Shown here piece by piece: positions 56,642 through 64,000 of a DNA stretch of 64,000 nucleotides (the stretch's first letter is position 1; every line of letters starts with the position of its first letter). Source of the stretch: Leptospira mtsangambouensis (GTDB lineage Bacteria > Spirochaetota > Leptospiria > Leptospirales > Leptospiraceae); contig NZ_RQHK01000006.1 of assembly GCF_004770475.1 (NCBI RefSeq), positions 62,001 to 126,000 of the forward strand, read 5' to 3'. The translations under genes were made by a program, and so were the position numbers. Under the pieces are notes generated by a model, which saw only the letters and a list, made by a program, of their open reading frames with translations, made no database searches and was not told the origin of the DNA.

Positions 56642-57808
56642 ATGTATAGCCAATTCACAGAGCAACAACTTGAAATCAGAGATTTAGTTCGTAACTTCGT
56701 TAAAAAAGAAATCCCGCATGAAGTCGCATTGCACTGGGATGAGAAAAACCAACACCCAACAGAACTCATCAATAAAATGCGTTCGGAACTTGGAATTAAC
56801 GGTCTTGTCATTCCAGAAGAATACGGTGGATGGGGACTTGGTGCGATCGAGCAGTGTTTAGCCATCGAGGAACTTTCTCGTGGATGCCTTGGAATCGCAT
56901 TAGGATTTGCTTACACTGGTCTTGGAATCCTTCCAATTCTAAAAGGTGCGACTCACGAACAAAAATTAAAATGGCTTCCAGAAATTGCCGACGGAAAGTT
57001 CGGAGTTTCTTTCTGTTTGTCTGAGCCTGGTGCTGGTTCTGACGTTCCTGGTATGACCACTCGCGCTGAGAAAAAAGGCGACAAATGGATCATCAACGGT
57101 GCAAAACAATGGATCACTGGTGCATCTGATGCCCAAGCCTTTACTGTATTTGCTTATACTGATAAAAACCGCGGAACACGTGGTGTTTCTTGTTTCTACG
57201 TTCCACGTAATGCAAAAGGTTTAACTGTTGGTAAAAAAGAAGATAAACTCGGAATTAGAGCATCTTCCACTCACCAAGTGATCTTTGAAGATTGTGAAGT
57301 AGGTGAAGACGCACTCGTAGGAAAAGAAAACCTCGGTTTCGTTTACGCTCTTCAAACATTGAATGCTTCTCGTCCGTTCGTAGCGGTAATGGGTGTGGGT
57401 GTAGCGCAAGCAGCACTTGACCATGCAGCTCGTTACGCTCGTGAGAGAGAACAGTTCGGAGTTAAAATCGGAACTTTCCAAGCAGTGCAACACATGTTAG
57501 CTGATATGTCTATCAAAGTAGAAACTGCAAGAGAAATCACTTACAAAGCAGCTCGTCTTTCTGATGCAAACGATCCTAACCTTCCAAAATACTCTGCGAT
57601 TGCAAAAGCATACGCTTCTGAATGTGCGGTTCAGTGTGCTACTGACGCAGTTCAAATTTTTGGTGGATACGGATACACGAAAGAGTATCCAGTTGAGAAG
57701 TTAATGAGAGATTCAAAAATCCTCACGATCTTCGAAGGAACGACTCAAATCCAAAAGAACGAAATTGCAGCTTACGTAATCAAAGAAGCAGCTTCGAAAA
57801 AAGACTAA
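56642..57808 (+). CDS. acyl-CoA dehydrogenase
   Basis: 388 residues. Flavin enzyme of beta-oxidation or amino-acid catabolism. Seen: CLSEPGAGSDVPGMTTRAE, WITGASDAQAFTVFAYT, QFGVKIGTFQAVQHMLADM and the catalytic Glu365 in ILTIFEGTTQIQ. The substrate range is not clear; the length and GIRASSTHQVIFEDC block fit short- or medium-chain enzymes. The ATG at 56642 follows AAGGAAC by about 9 bases. A terminator follows at 57838. Confidence 0.93.
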   Translation: MYSQFTEQQLEIRDLVRNFVKKEIPHEVALHWDEKNQHPTELINKMRSELGINGLVIPEEYGGWGLGAIEQCLAIEELSRGCLGIALGFAYTGLGILPILKGATHEQKLKWLPEIADGKFGVSFCLSEPGAGSDVPGMTTRAEKKGDKWIINGAKQWITGASDAQAFTVFAYTDKNRGTRGVSCFYVPRNAKGLTVGKKEDKLGIRASSTHQVIFEDCEVGEDALVGKENLGFVYALQTLNASRPFVAVMGVGVAQAALDHAARYAREREQFGVKIGTFQAVQHMLADMSIKVETAREITYKAARLSDANDPNLPKYSAIAKAYASECAVQCATDAVQIFGGYGYTKEYPVEKLMRDSKILTIFEGTTQIQKNEIAAYVIKEAASKKD

Positions 57809-57837
57809 GATTTTCAAAAAGAAAGTCGGTCGAAAGG

Positions 57838-57866
57838 AAAGCCTCCAGGAATGGGGGCTTTTTTTT
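57838..57866 (+). terminator. rho-independent terminator
   Basis: AAAGCCTCC pairs with GGGGGCTTT (one T-G wobble) around a 6-base loop and is followed by a T-run, 30 bases after the acyl-CoA dehydrogenase stop. Confidence 0.85.
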
Positions 57867-57899
57867 GGGGTGTGGGTGGTACAGGTTGGATGTAGGTAT

Positions 57900-57941
57900 C
57901 CCCGCCCTGATTGGGTGGGGTGTGACCACCCGCCACCCAAT
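57900..57941. repeat. overlapping GC-rich inverted repeats
   Basis: Two mutually exclusive hairpins share sequence: CCCCGCCC/GGGTGGGG (57900-57907 and 57913-57920) and ATTGGGTGG/CCACCCAAT (57910-57918 and 57933-57941). They lie in the 222-base gap before the GNAT gene, after a good terminator, so a dispersed repeat or a riboregulator is possible. The rest of the gap is AT-rich and holds no clear element. Confidence 0.45.
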
Positions 57942-58030
57942 AACTTCCCTATACAACAACCTGCAATATCTCACCACCTTAAAATAGTATTTGCAAAATT
58001 TAATATAAGGAAGTTCATCTTTCTACATTG

Positions 58031-58501
58031 ATGAATCAAAATTTCAAAATCCGGATGGTCGAAACTCTCGATCCAAACTCTAAGCTTAGTATGGACCAGC
58101 TATGGGAAGAAATTCAAATTCGATACGGATTCCAAGCACCGAATCCAATGGACTTCCAAGATTTTTTGCCTCCTCTAGGACGGTTTTTTCTCGCCGAACA
58201 TTCCATAACGGGTGAAGTTATGGGATCTGCCGCATATACAAAGTTCAGCGATGCACAGTGTGAGTTGGACGCAGTGTTCGTATTTTCCCAGTTTCGAAAA
58301 AATAGGATCGCCAATTCATTGTTAGGTGAAGTAGAAAAACAAGCTAGAATGGACCATTATTCTTCCTTGATCTTACGAGCTGGTGCGCCACAACCAGAGG
58401 CATTAACTTTATATAAAAACTTTGGATTCAAAGAAATTCCAGCGTTTGGTAAATGGATAACAGATCCCACTGCTATCTGTTTTGAGAAAAAAATAATCTG
58501 A
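58031..58501 (+). CDS. GNAT family N-acetyltransferase
   Basis: 156 residues. The acetyl-CoA-binding motif A is seen as AVFVFSQFRKNRIANSLLGEVE (R/Q-x-x-G/A replaced by RKNRIAN), then ALTLYKNFGFKEIPAFG. Substrate unknown. The ATG at 58031 follows the codon TTG at 58028. Confidence 0.8.
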   Translation: MNQNFKIRMVETLDPNSKLSMDQLWEEIQIRYGFQAPNPMDFQDFLPPLGRFFLAEHSITGEVMGSAAYTKFSDAQCELDAVFVFSQFRKNRIANSLLGEVEKQARMDHYSSLILRAGAPQPEALTLYKNFGFKEIPAFGKWITDPTAICFEKKII

Positions 58502-58590
58502 GCGATTTATACTTCGGGATTCTCAGATTTTCTATTAAAAACGTTCTTTGCCAAGCAGAAATGTTTGCGGATAATTCCCTGGTGTATCCC

Positions 58591-58606
58591 CTTGATTGTT
58601 ATCAAG
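58591..58606. promoter_or_regulatory. CTTGAT-N4-ATCAAG inverted repeat upstream of YHYH gene
   Basis: A 6-bp perfect inverted repeat about 73 bases before the YHYH gene start, in a 177-base gap. Possible operator. Nothing else clear is seen in the gap. Confidence 0.3.
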
Positions 58607-58678
58607 TTGTTTTATCGAAAAACCTAATCGCCTAAAAATAAACTTTACATACGAATTTTCGTTCCTATGTTTTTCCCT

Positions 58679-59554
58679 ATGTTTAAAAAAACACTCTCAC
58701 TTATCTTCGCTCTCTTCTTTGCAATTCAATGTGCTGGAGACAAAAAAGAAACAGATGTAACTTCCTTAGCTTTACTTGGTCTGCTTAGCAGTTCTTCCTC
58801 AGGATATACTGGAACTTGTACAACAACCTTCGGTGCCGGAGTTCCTTCTTGGATCCAAACAAGTTTTACTTGTGTGACTGTGTCTGTCAGTGGATCTAAT
58901 TATGTTTTTAAATTTAACTCACTGCCAACTTACAAAAGTATTTATTGGGGTTCCTCTAGTGCAGGGTATGAATCTTCTATGTATGTGAATTCGGGTCAGG
59001 CAAATGCCGCTAACCCCAATTTGATTAAATCGCAAAACTATACTTTGACAGTTCCAGCTGATAATACAAATACTTCTGCTCCTTCCTCCGGATTTGGAAT
59101 GATCGGAGTTTCAACTAATGGAATTGCTATTTATAATGACCAAGCCGCACCCGGTGATTCTTTATCAACTGAGTACTATACATTCGATTCTTCGCAAGGA
59201 CACCCAACGAATACGGGATCTTATCATTACCACGTGGAACCTCCAAAAATTTCCAATAACGATAGCAAACTTGTGGGAATAGCACAAGACGGGTATTTGA
59301 TTTTTGGAAAAAAACATGATGCTACAACGGCAGGTCTGACCACAGGGTTTACGTTAGGTGGACCAAATAGTAGCACAAAATGTACGGATGCCGGTTCCAG
59401 TACTGCTGTGCCAACCACTTGGGCTGGTGCAAACAATTACAATACTTTAAAAACAGGTGGGTCAGCTCGTCATTACCATGTGAATAGTGGTTCCGAAGTA
59501 AACGGAATTCTACTTTCTGGAAAACTCATTGGCTCCGGTGGATCAGCAAACTAA
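58679..59554 (+). CDS. YHYH domain lipoprotein
   Basis: 291 residues. The lipobox is AIQC (Cys18). The mature protein is beta-rich with Ser/Thr/Gly-rich stretches. The GSYHYHVEP block is the signature of the YHYH domain, and ARHYHVNSG is a second similar block near the C-terminus. These His clusters may bind metal. YHYH proteins are sometimes next to SCO-family genes, as here. The ATG at 58679 gives the clean signal peptide; 58667 is the alternative. Confidence 0.8.
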   Translation: MFKKTLSLIFALFFAIQCAGDKKETDVTSLALLGLLSSSSSGYTGTCTTTFGAGVPSWIQTSFTCVTVSVSGSNYVFKFNSLPTYKSIYWGSSSAGYESSMYVNSGQANAANPNLIKSQNYTLTVPADNTNTSAPSSGFGMIGVSTNGIAIYNDQAAPGDSLSTEYYTFDSSQGHPTNTGSYHYHVEPPKISNNDSKLVGIAQDGYLIFGKKHDATTAGLTTGFTLGGPNSSTKCTDAGSSTAVPTTWAGANNYNTLKTGGSARHYHVNSGSEVNGILLSGKLIGSGGSAN

Positions 59555-59571
59555 ATTCCAAAATTAAAATC

Positions 59572-60147
59572 ATGGAACTTGTAAAACGAAGGCAAATTTT
59601 CCTTTATTTGGTTCTTCTCACCTCTTTTGTACATTGCGGAGAGGTGGTGATGGATAATGATCCAGACTTGAGTCTTGGATTGGAAAGTACCTATTACTAT
59701 AAGGGCCAAAAATTTTCTGGAAAAATGAAATCAATCCATCCAAACGGTACCATTCGTATGACATCTTTTGAGGACGGCCTGGAAGATGGACCAACCGTTG
59801 ATATCTATGCAAACGGTCAATTGGGTGCAGAGTATTTTTACAAACAAGGGAAACGCATTGGCACTCATCGAGGTTGGTATGAAAACGGCAAAGCCAGATT
59901 CCAGTTTTCATATGAAAATGATTTAGCGGAAGGTGACCATTGGGAATGGCACGAAGACGGAACTGTTTATCGGTTTGCCAAATTTAAAAATGGAACCAAC
60001 ATTGGAACAAAAGTTTGGCGAAAAGACGGTAAAATATATTCCAATTATTCATATACTCCTGAGCGGTTGTATGGAGTGATTGGCTCCAAACTTTGTTTTA
60101 AACTCAAAGGTGATGAGACAAATAAAAAAACAGTTATCAATCCATGA
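59572..60147 (+). CDS. YwqK/MORN-like repeat lipoprotein
   Basis: 191 residues. The signal ends in VHC (Cys22). The mature part has repeats of the pattern F..GKxxG.....YENGK (HPNGTIRMTSFEDG, YANGQLGAEYFYKQGKRIG, WYENGKARFQFSYEND, WHEDGTVYRFAKFKNG). This is the YwqK/MORN-variant family, annotated in databases as an antitoxin-like, but without functional proof. It starts 17 bases after the YHYH gene and its stop overlaps the SCO start (ATGA). Confidence 0.8.
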   Translation: MELVKRRQIFLYLVLLTSFVHCGEVVMDNDPDLSLGLESTYYYKGQKFSGKMKSIHPNGTIRMTSFEDGLEDGPTVDIYANGQLGAEYFYKQGKRIGTHRGWYENGKARFQFSYENDLAEGDHWEWHEDGTVYRFAKFKNGTNIGTKVWRKDGKIYSNYSYTPERLYGVIGSKLCFKLKGDETNKKTVINP

Positions 60148-60854
60148 TTAAATTGATTCGATTTAATTTTCTATTTTTCATAATGAGCATACAGTTATTC
60201 TCCTGTGGTTGGTTCCAACGCGAAGATGGAGAAAAAGATTCTAAAATAACTTTTTTTGATACGCCTAAAAAAGATTCACTACCTTATTTTCGTGGTCGCG
60301 ATTTAGAAGCATTTTGGGTGGATAAAGGCCAAACACCAAATTCTGCAAGAAAGGTTGATCCTTTTGTATTTCAAAACCAACTCAGCCAAAATATAGACGA
60401 ATCACATTTTAAAGGTAAAATAACAATAGTGTCATTTTTCTTTGCTAGGTGCCATGGGATTTGCCCAAATATCATCCGAAATTTGAAATTTGTTCAATCG
60501 GAGATTACCAAAACACAAAACATTCAGATTGTTTCTTATTCTGTTACTCCTGATTTGGATACTCCGCCTGAATTAAAAAAATTTGCAGAGGAAAAAGGAA
60601 TTTATTCAAAGTATTGGAATTTGTTAACTGGAGATAGAGAAAAAATCTTCGAAATTGCTCGTAATACATTCCAAGCGGATACAAATACAACTAACAAAAA
60701 TCCAACAAGAGACTTCGTTCATTCTGAACAAATTTTTTTGATCGATCCCAATTTAAACTTTCGTGGTGTTTATAACGGAAACCGCGGTGAGTCCATCAAA
60801 ACCATGCTAGACGATATCAAATTGTTAGTTGGGGAGTTTGGGGAAAATCATTAG
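60144..60854 (+). CDS. SCO1/SenC family protein
   Basis: 236 residues. The lipobox is LFSC (Cys21). The thioredoxin-like SCO domain has the copper site CHGIC (Cys103, Cys107) and a distant His192 in FVHSEQIFLID. SCO proteins insert copper into cytochrome oxidase CuA or act as thiol reductases. No oxidase genes are adjacent. It is coupled to the YwqK-like gene. Confidence 0.88.
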   Translation: MIKLIRFNFLFFIMSIQLFSCGWFQREDGEKDSKITFFDTPKKDSLPYFRGRDLEAFWVDKGQTPNSARKVDPFVFQNQLSQNIDESHFKGKITIVSFFFARCHGICPNIIRNLKFVQSEITKTQNIQIVSYSVTPDLDTPPELKKFAEEKGIYSKYWNLLTGDREKIFEIARNTFQADTNTTNKNPTRDFVHSEQIFLIDPNLNFRGVYNGNRGESIKTMLDDIKLLVGEFGENH

Positions 60855-60954
60855 AAATCACTGGGTCGATTTTTTAATTTTAATTAAAAAAAAGGCTGAC
60901 TTCGTTTTCTCACTCTGACAAAATCATACTTCTGTTTTATGGGGGTAGCTCTTT

Positions 60955-62766
60955 GTGAAAAAGAAAAAAAATGACAATCTAATCCCTCCTTCTTCGGTAA
61001 AAGGGGAAGGTAAAAAACAAGAACTCATTCTAAGGCAAATGGAAACTCTTGGAAAACTTGGCCATTGGGAAGTGGATTTTATTCACCAAACCTTAAATTG
61101 GTCAGAAGGTGTGTTTCATATTTTAGAAATGGATCCTTCTTCTATGCCAGTTGATTTAGAAAAAGGTTATTTATTTGTTCATCCAGAGGACCGGGAACTT
61201 GCTACCCAACATATGAAAGAGGTGTTGGAAAAAGGAATCAGATATGATTTGGAATGCAGATTGGTCACAACAACTGGAAAGGTCAAATATGTGCATTCTC
61301 TTGCGGAAGTGGTTCGGAATGATAAAAATGAACCTGAACAAATTGTAGGAATTTTTCAAGACATCACCGAACAAAGAGAAGCTTATCAAAGTTTACTCGC
61401 ACAAGAATTAAGACTCAGCACAATCCTCCAATCGGAACCAGAATGTGTGAAGGTTGTTTCCCCAGATGGAATTCTTGTCGAAATGAATCCTGCCGGTTTA
61501 CAAATGATCGAAGCAAATTGTCCTGAAGATGCCATCGGACAAAAAGTTGAAAAATTAGTAAACCCTGCAGATTTAAAATTTTATCAAACAATTCATAACA
61601 ATGCTCTGCAAGGCATTCAATCGAGTACAAGATTTAGAATGATTGGATTAAAAGGAAAAGAACGTTGGATGGAAAGTACGGCCGCACCTTTAGAAAACCA
61701 AACAGGTGAAATTATTTCTGTTTTAAGTGTTACAAGAGATATATCCGACAAAGTCAAAGCAGAGGAAAAACTCATTCGTATCAAAAGAAACCAGGAAGCT
61801 CTAATCAATGGTACTTCTGATTTGATTTGGTCACTTGACTCTAACTTCTGTTTGATTGCTGCGAATAAACCTTTTTTGGATGTGATGGGGTTCCTTCGTG
61901 GGACTATTGCAAAAGAAGGAGATTCCGTTCTCATCATGAGCCAAGGCGAAGCCTTTTATGAAAAGTGGAAGGGTTATTATGAAAAAGGGCTTTCTGGTGA
62001 ATCCTTCAAAACATACGAAAGATTTATAAGTCCCATCACAGAAAAAGAAGAACACCGAGAGGTTTTTTTTAATCCCATTCGCAATGCAGAAAACAATATC
62101 ACTGGCCTTGCTTGTTTTTCAAAAGACATCACTGATTTGATGGCCAAACGAATGGAACTAATGGCCAGTGAAAAAAGATACAGGGCCCTCGTAGAAAATG
62201 GAATCGATGTGATTGCTATCCTTAACGCAGAAGGTAGAGCAAAATATGTTTCTCCATCTATTACAAAAGTTTTGGGGTATTCGGAATCCGATGTGATGCA
62301 CATGAACTTATTCGATTTTCTGCATCCAGATGATGTCACAAAAATTATCAAACGATTGGAAGATGTTCGTCACATTCCCATTGGAAGTTCTCTCCCTAGT
62401 CACAATTTTAGAATCAAACACCAAGATGGATCATGGAGGTGGGTGGAGTCGACCATTACCAACTTAATCGATGACGAATCCATTGGTGGCATTGTGGATA
62501 ATTTTCACGATGTGACAGAACGGGTCTTTCAAATCACAGCCATCCAAACCCAAAATGAAAAATTAAAAGCCATCGCCTGGACCCAGTCCCATGTTGTACG
62601 AAACCCCTTGGCTCGGATCATGGGCCTTGTTGATTTGATAAAACTGGGCACTTTGTCCAGAGAAGAGGAACTTCGGAGTTTAGATCACTTGTTGGAATCG
62701 GCCAAGGAGTTGGATTACATCATTCAAGACATAGTTCTCAAATCTCAAAGAGTCATTGTTCCTTAA
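60955..62766 (+). CDS. four-PAS sensor protein with DHp-like C-terminus and no ATPase
   Basis: 603 residues. PAS/PAC domains lie at about residues 30-140, 145-270, 275-395 and 400-525 (each ends in a DIT-E, DIS-K, DIT-D or DVTER sequence). The last segment (AWTQSHVVRNPLARIMGLVDLI) is a phosphoacceptor-like DHp helix with His. The chain then ends after about 40 residues, so no HATPase domain is present. It may be phosphorylated by another kinase or signal by contact. The start is GTG at 60955 with GGGGGTAG upstream. Confidence 0.8.
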   Translation: MKKKKNDNLIPPSSVKGEGKKQELILRQMETLGKLGHWEVDFIHQTLNWSEGVFHILEMDPSSMPVDLEKGYLFVHPEDRELATQHMKEVLEKGIRYDLECRLVTTTGKVKYVHSLAEVVRNDKNEPEQIVGIFQDITEQREAYQSLLAQELRLSTILQSEPECVKVVSPDGILVEMNPAGLQMIEANCPEDAIGQKVEKLVNPADLKFYQTIHNNALQGIQSSTRFRMIGLKGKERWMESTAAPLENQTGEIISVLSVTRDISDKVKAEEKLIRIKRNQEALINGTSDLIWSLDSNFCLIAANKPFLDVMGFLRGTIAKEGDSVLIMSQGEAFYEKWKGYYEKGLSGESFKTYERFISPITEKEEHREVFFNPIRNAENNITGLACFSKDITDLMAKRMELMASEKRYRALVENGIDVIAILNAEGRAKYVSPSITKVLGYSESDVMHMNLFDFLHPDDVTKIIKRLEDVRHIPIGSSLPSHNFRIKHQDGSWRWVESTITNLIDDESIGGIVDNFHDVTERVFQITAIQTQNEKLKAIAWTQSHVVRNPLARIMGLVDLIKLGTLSREEELRSLDHLLESAKELDYIIQDIVLKSQRVIVP

Positions 62767-62829
62767 ATTAATTCCTTTGGAGGTTTAATTTATCTTGTTT
62801 TTTGTACTCAATTAGTTCTAATTCCTGCC

Positions 62830-63417
62830 ATGGTTTTCTCAACTTTCCTTTCAGACTTAATTCTTTCCTTAGTGTCATTGGCGATGGCTTACCGATTTGT
62901 AGGAAAGTCTTCCATTCCTTCTCGCTCCGCCCTTTATGGATTTGCAATCATTGGAATTTCTGCTGGTCTTGGTTCGATCCATTTTCTAGGGATCAATACA
63001 CTGGATTCTATCTATCGTTTTTTTGTGGGTTTATCGGGTTGTGTGGGTGTTCCTCTTTTGGGACTCGCCTTTTTTCACTTCACTTTTCGTTCTTTATCGG
63101 AAAAAACTTTTTTCCTCTTCATCGCTGTCGCATTTCTTCTTTATTTAGCATTTTCTTATCTCTACCCACTTGGCATTTACTCGACAGTCGTTGGTGGAAT
63201 TGCTATGTTCATCATTCTTATTAGTTCACTAGTTCGTTTCCCTAGAAAATCAAATGCAGCAATCATGGGAATCATTGGTTCTGTTTTATTTATTGTTGCT
63301 GGTCTTGTGATTGGTACGAAAGGATCAACAGGGTCAATCCTGAACGTTGATATTTTTCATATCTTACTTGCGATTGCCAATTATTGTATCGCAGAGGGAA
63401 TTCGCAAATTAAGCTAG
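62830..63417 (+). CDS. hypothetical membrane protein
   Basis: 195 residues with about six hydrophobic segments. It starts VFSTFLSDLILSLVSLAMAY and carries a single ISAGLGSIHFLGI segment and a LVIGTKGSTGS loop. No family is recognised. It begins 63 bases after the PAS gene. The overlapping frame at 62802-63224 is a shadow. Confidence 0.6.
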   Translation: MVFSTFLSDLILSLVSLAMAYRFVGKSSIPSRSALYGFAIIGISAGLGSIHFLGINTLDSIYRFFVGLSGCVGVPLLGLAFFHFTFRSLSEKTFFLFIAVAFLLYLAFSYLYPLGIYSTVVGGIAMFIILISSLVRFPRKSNAAIMGIIGSVLFIVAGLVIGTKGSTGSILNVDIFHILLAIANYCIAEGIRKLS

Positions 63418-63459
63418 ATTTAAAAAGTGGAGTTTGGAATCTCTTTCCATAGATAGTCT

Positions 63460-64000
63460 ATGGAAAGCTCCTCTTCTGATTCAACATTAGAAAGAATACT
63501 CAAACTCCAAACAGAGTTAACAGCTGCTAAACCAGATGTTCCTTATTTATTAGATCGTATCACACTTCGTGCCAAGGAAATTACTGGTTCTGAAGGTGCT
63601 GTTTTCGAACTAGTGGAAGGTGATGATTTGGTTTACCGTGCGGCCAGTGGCAAAGCTGAAAAACAACTTGGACTAAGACTACCAGTAAAAGGTAGTTTTT
63701 CCGGTCTTAGCCTCCAATCAAGATCCACTTTGTATTGTGTTGATTCCGAAGAGGATGACCGTGTCAATCGTGAGGCATGCCGTGTTGTTGGGCTTCGTTC
63801 TATGATTGTTCTTCCTTTATACTTTGACACTGAAGTATTAGGTGTGCTAAAAGTTTATAGTTCTAAAGTTGGTTTTTATTCATCTAATGATACTTATGTG
63901 CTAAATATGTTATCTGGCACAATGGCAGCAGTTTTACACAACGCATATCGTTGGGCAGAAAAAGAAAAAAAACTTCAGTCAATGGCATATCTGGCAAGCC
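63460..64000 (+). CDS. GAF domain protein, 5' part (runs off the window)
   Basis: Starts at ATG 63460 and is open to the window end. The first 180 residues form a GAF domain (LLDRITLRAKEITGSEGAVF, AASGKAEKQLGLRLPVKGSF, MIVLPLYFDTEVLGVLKVYS) and end with the coiled-coil linker AEKEKKLQSMAYLAS. This linker commonly precedes a GGDEF domain (YLASHD-x-LTGL), but the domain itself is outside the window. Confidence 0.75.
   Translation, partial: MESSSSDSTLERILKLQTELTAAKPDVPYLLDRITLRAKEITGSEGAVFELVEGDDLVYRAASGKAEKQLGLRLPVKGSFSGLSLQSRSTLYCVDSEEDDRVNREACRVVGLRSMIVLPLYFDTEVLGVLKVYSSKVGFYSSNDTYVLNMLSGTMAAVLHNAYRWAEKEKKLQSMAYLAS

Noticed and set aside
62802..63224. Overlapping ORF of 140 codons at the 63 kb membrane gene
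   Set aside because: It is rich in Cys, Phe, Ser and Trp in a way typical of an out-of-frame shadow of the hydrophobic gene at 62830.
1..64000. CRISPR arrays, tRNA, rRNA, insertion sequences or prophage genes
   Set aside because: No direct repeat arrays, tRNA-like cloverleafs, transposase motifs or phage genes were seen on either strand; a tRNAscan or Infernal run could confirm.

Overview
The window looks like chromosomal DNA of a Leptospira species, most likely one of the saprophytic (L. biflexa-like) clade. The basis is moderate-to-low GC, many lipoproteins with loose spirochaetal lipoboxes ending in S-C, G-C or H-C, and a gene set with a phasin-related protein, FecR, PEGA and TPR lipoproteins, DUF342/FapA, a Calx-beta-like repeat lipoprotein and many GAF/PAS sensors. 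This identification comes from recognising gene families, not from a database search. About 56 protein genes fill the window almost without gaps. No tRNA, rRNA, CRISPR array, insertion sequence, prophage or replication origin was seen, and no gene-free stretch exceeds about 230 bases.

Region by region. 1-3.9 kb: the 3' end of a sigma-70-type factor gene, a small two-part protein, a CHAT-domain protease and a cysteine-cluster protein, all on the plus strand, which could be a protease-controlled transcription module. 3.9-5.9 kb: a phasin-like gene divergent from methionine salvage mtnA and msrA, with three phased GTGC/GCAC palindromes between them. 5.9-10.2 kb: a tight minus-strand operon of a degenerate-GGDEF membrane protein, a CheX-like protein, a hydrolase and a FapA/DUF342 protein. 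10.2-16.4 kb: a methyltransferase, lpdA, a small membrane protein, a hydrolase, an SMR-like transporter and a sulfatase-fold lipoprotein without the formylglycine cysteine. 16.4-20.7 kb: an eleven-repeat Calx-beta-like lipoprotein. 20.8-28.3 kb: a CaiB-type CoA-transferase, a YhaO/YhaN (SbcD/SbcC-like) nuclease pair, tpx, a membrane protein and a fatty acid desaturase.

28.2-37.3 kb: a histidine kinase, rsgA, then a translationally coupled operon of three lipoproteins (FecR, PEGA, TPR plus propeller-like domain). 37.3-42.5 kb: trmB, an MBL-fold hydrolase, a possible lipocalin-like secreted protein, two small unknowns and icd. 42.7-50 kb: a class III cyclase, a glycosyltransferase, a secreted unknown, an Imm5-like protein next to a rhomboid pseudoprotease with a zinc ribbon, an SSF symporter, and an SsuD-like monooxygenase coupled to an aldo/keto reductase. 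51-58.5 kb: a GAF-only protein, a DUF4180 protein, an ArsR-SRPBCC pair with its own operator, a YiiX-type protease, an SDR, a lipoprotein hydrolase, an acyl-CoA dehydrogenase and a GNAT. 58.6-60.9 kb: three lipoproteins (YHYH, YwqK-like, SCO). 60.9-64 kb: a multi-PAS protein that stops after its DHp-like segment, a membrane protein, and a GAF-domain gene that runs off the end.

Much of the window is housekeeping (lpdA, icd, trmB, rsgA, mtnA, msrA, tpx) mixed with signalling and envelope lipoprotein operons. The best candidates for undescribed biology are the sigma/CHAT module, the FecR-PEGA-TPR lipoprotein operon, the Imm5/rhomboid pair, the YHYH-YwqK-SCO operon, and the palindrome array upstream of the phasin gene.
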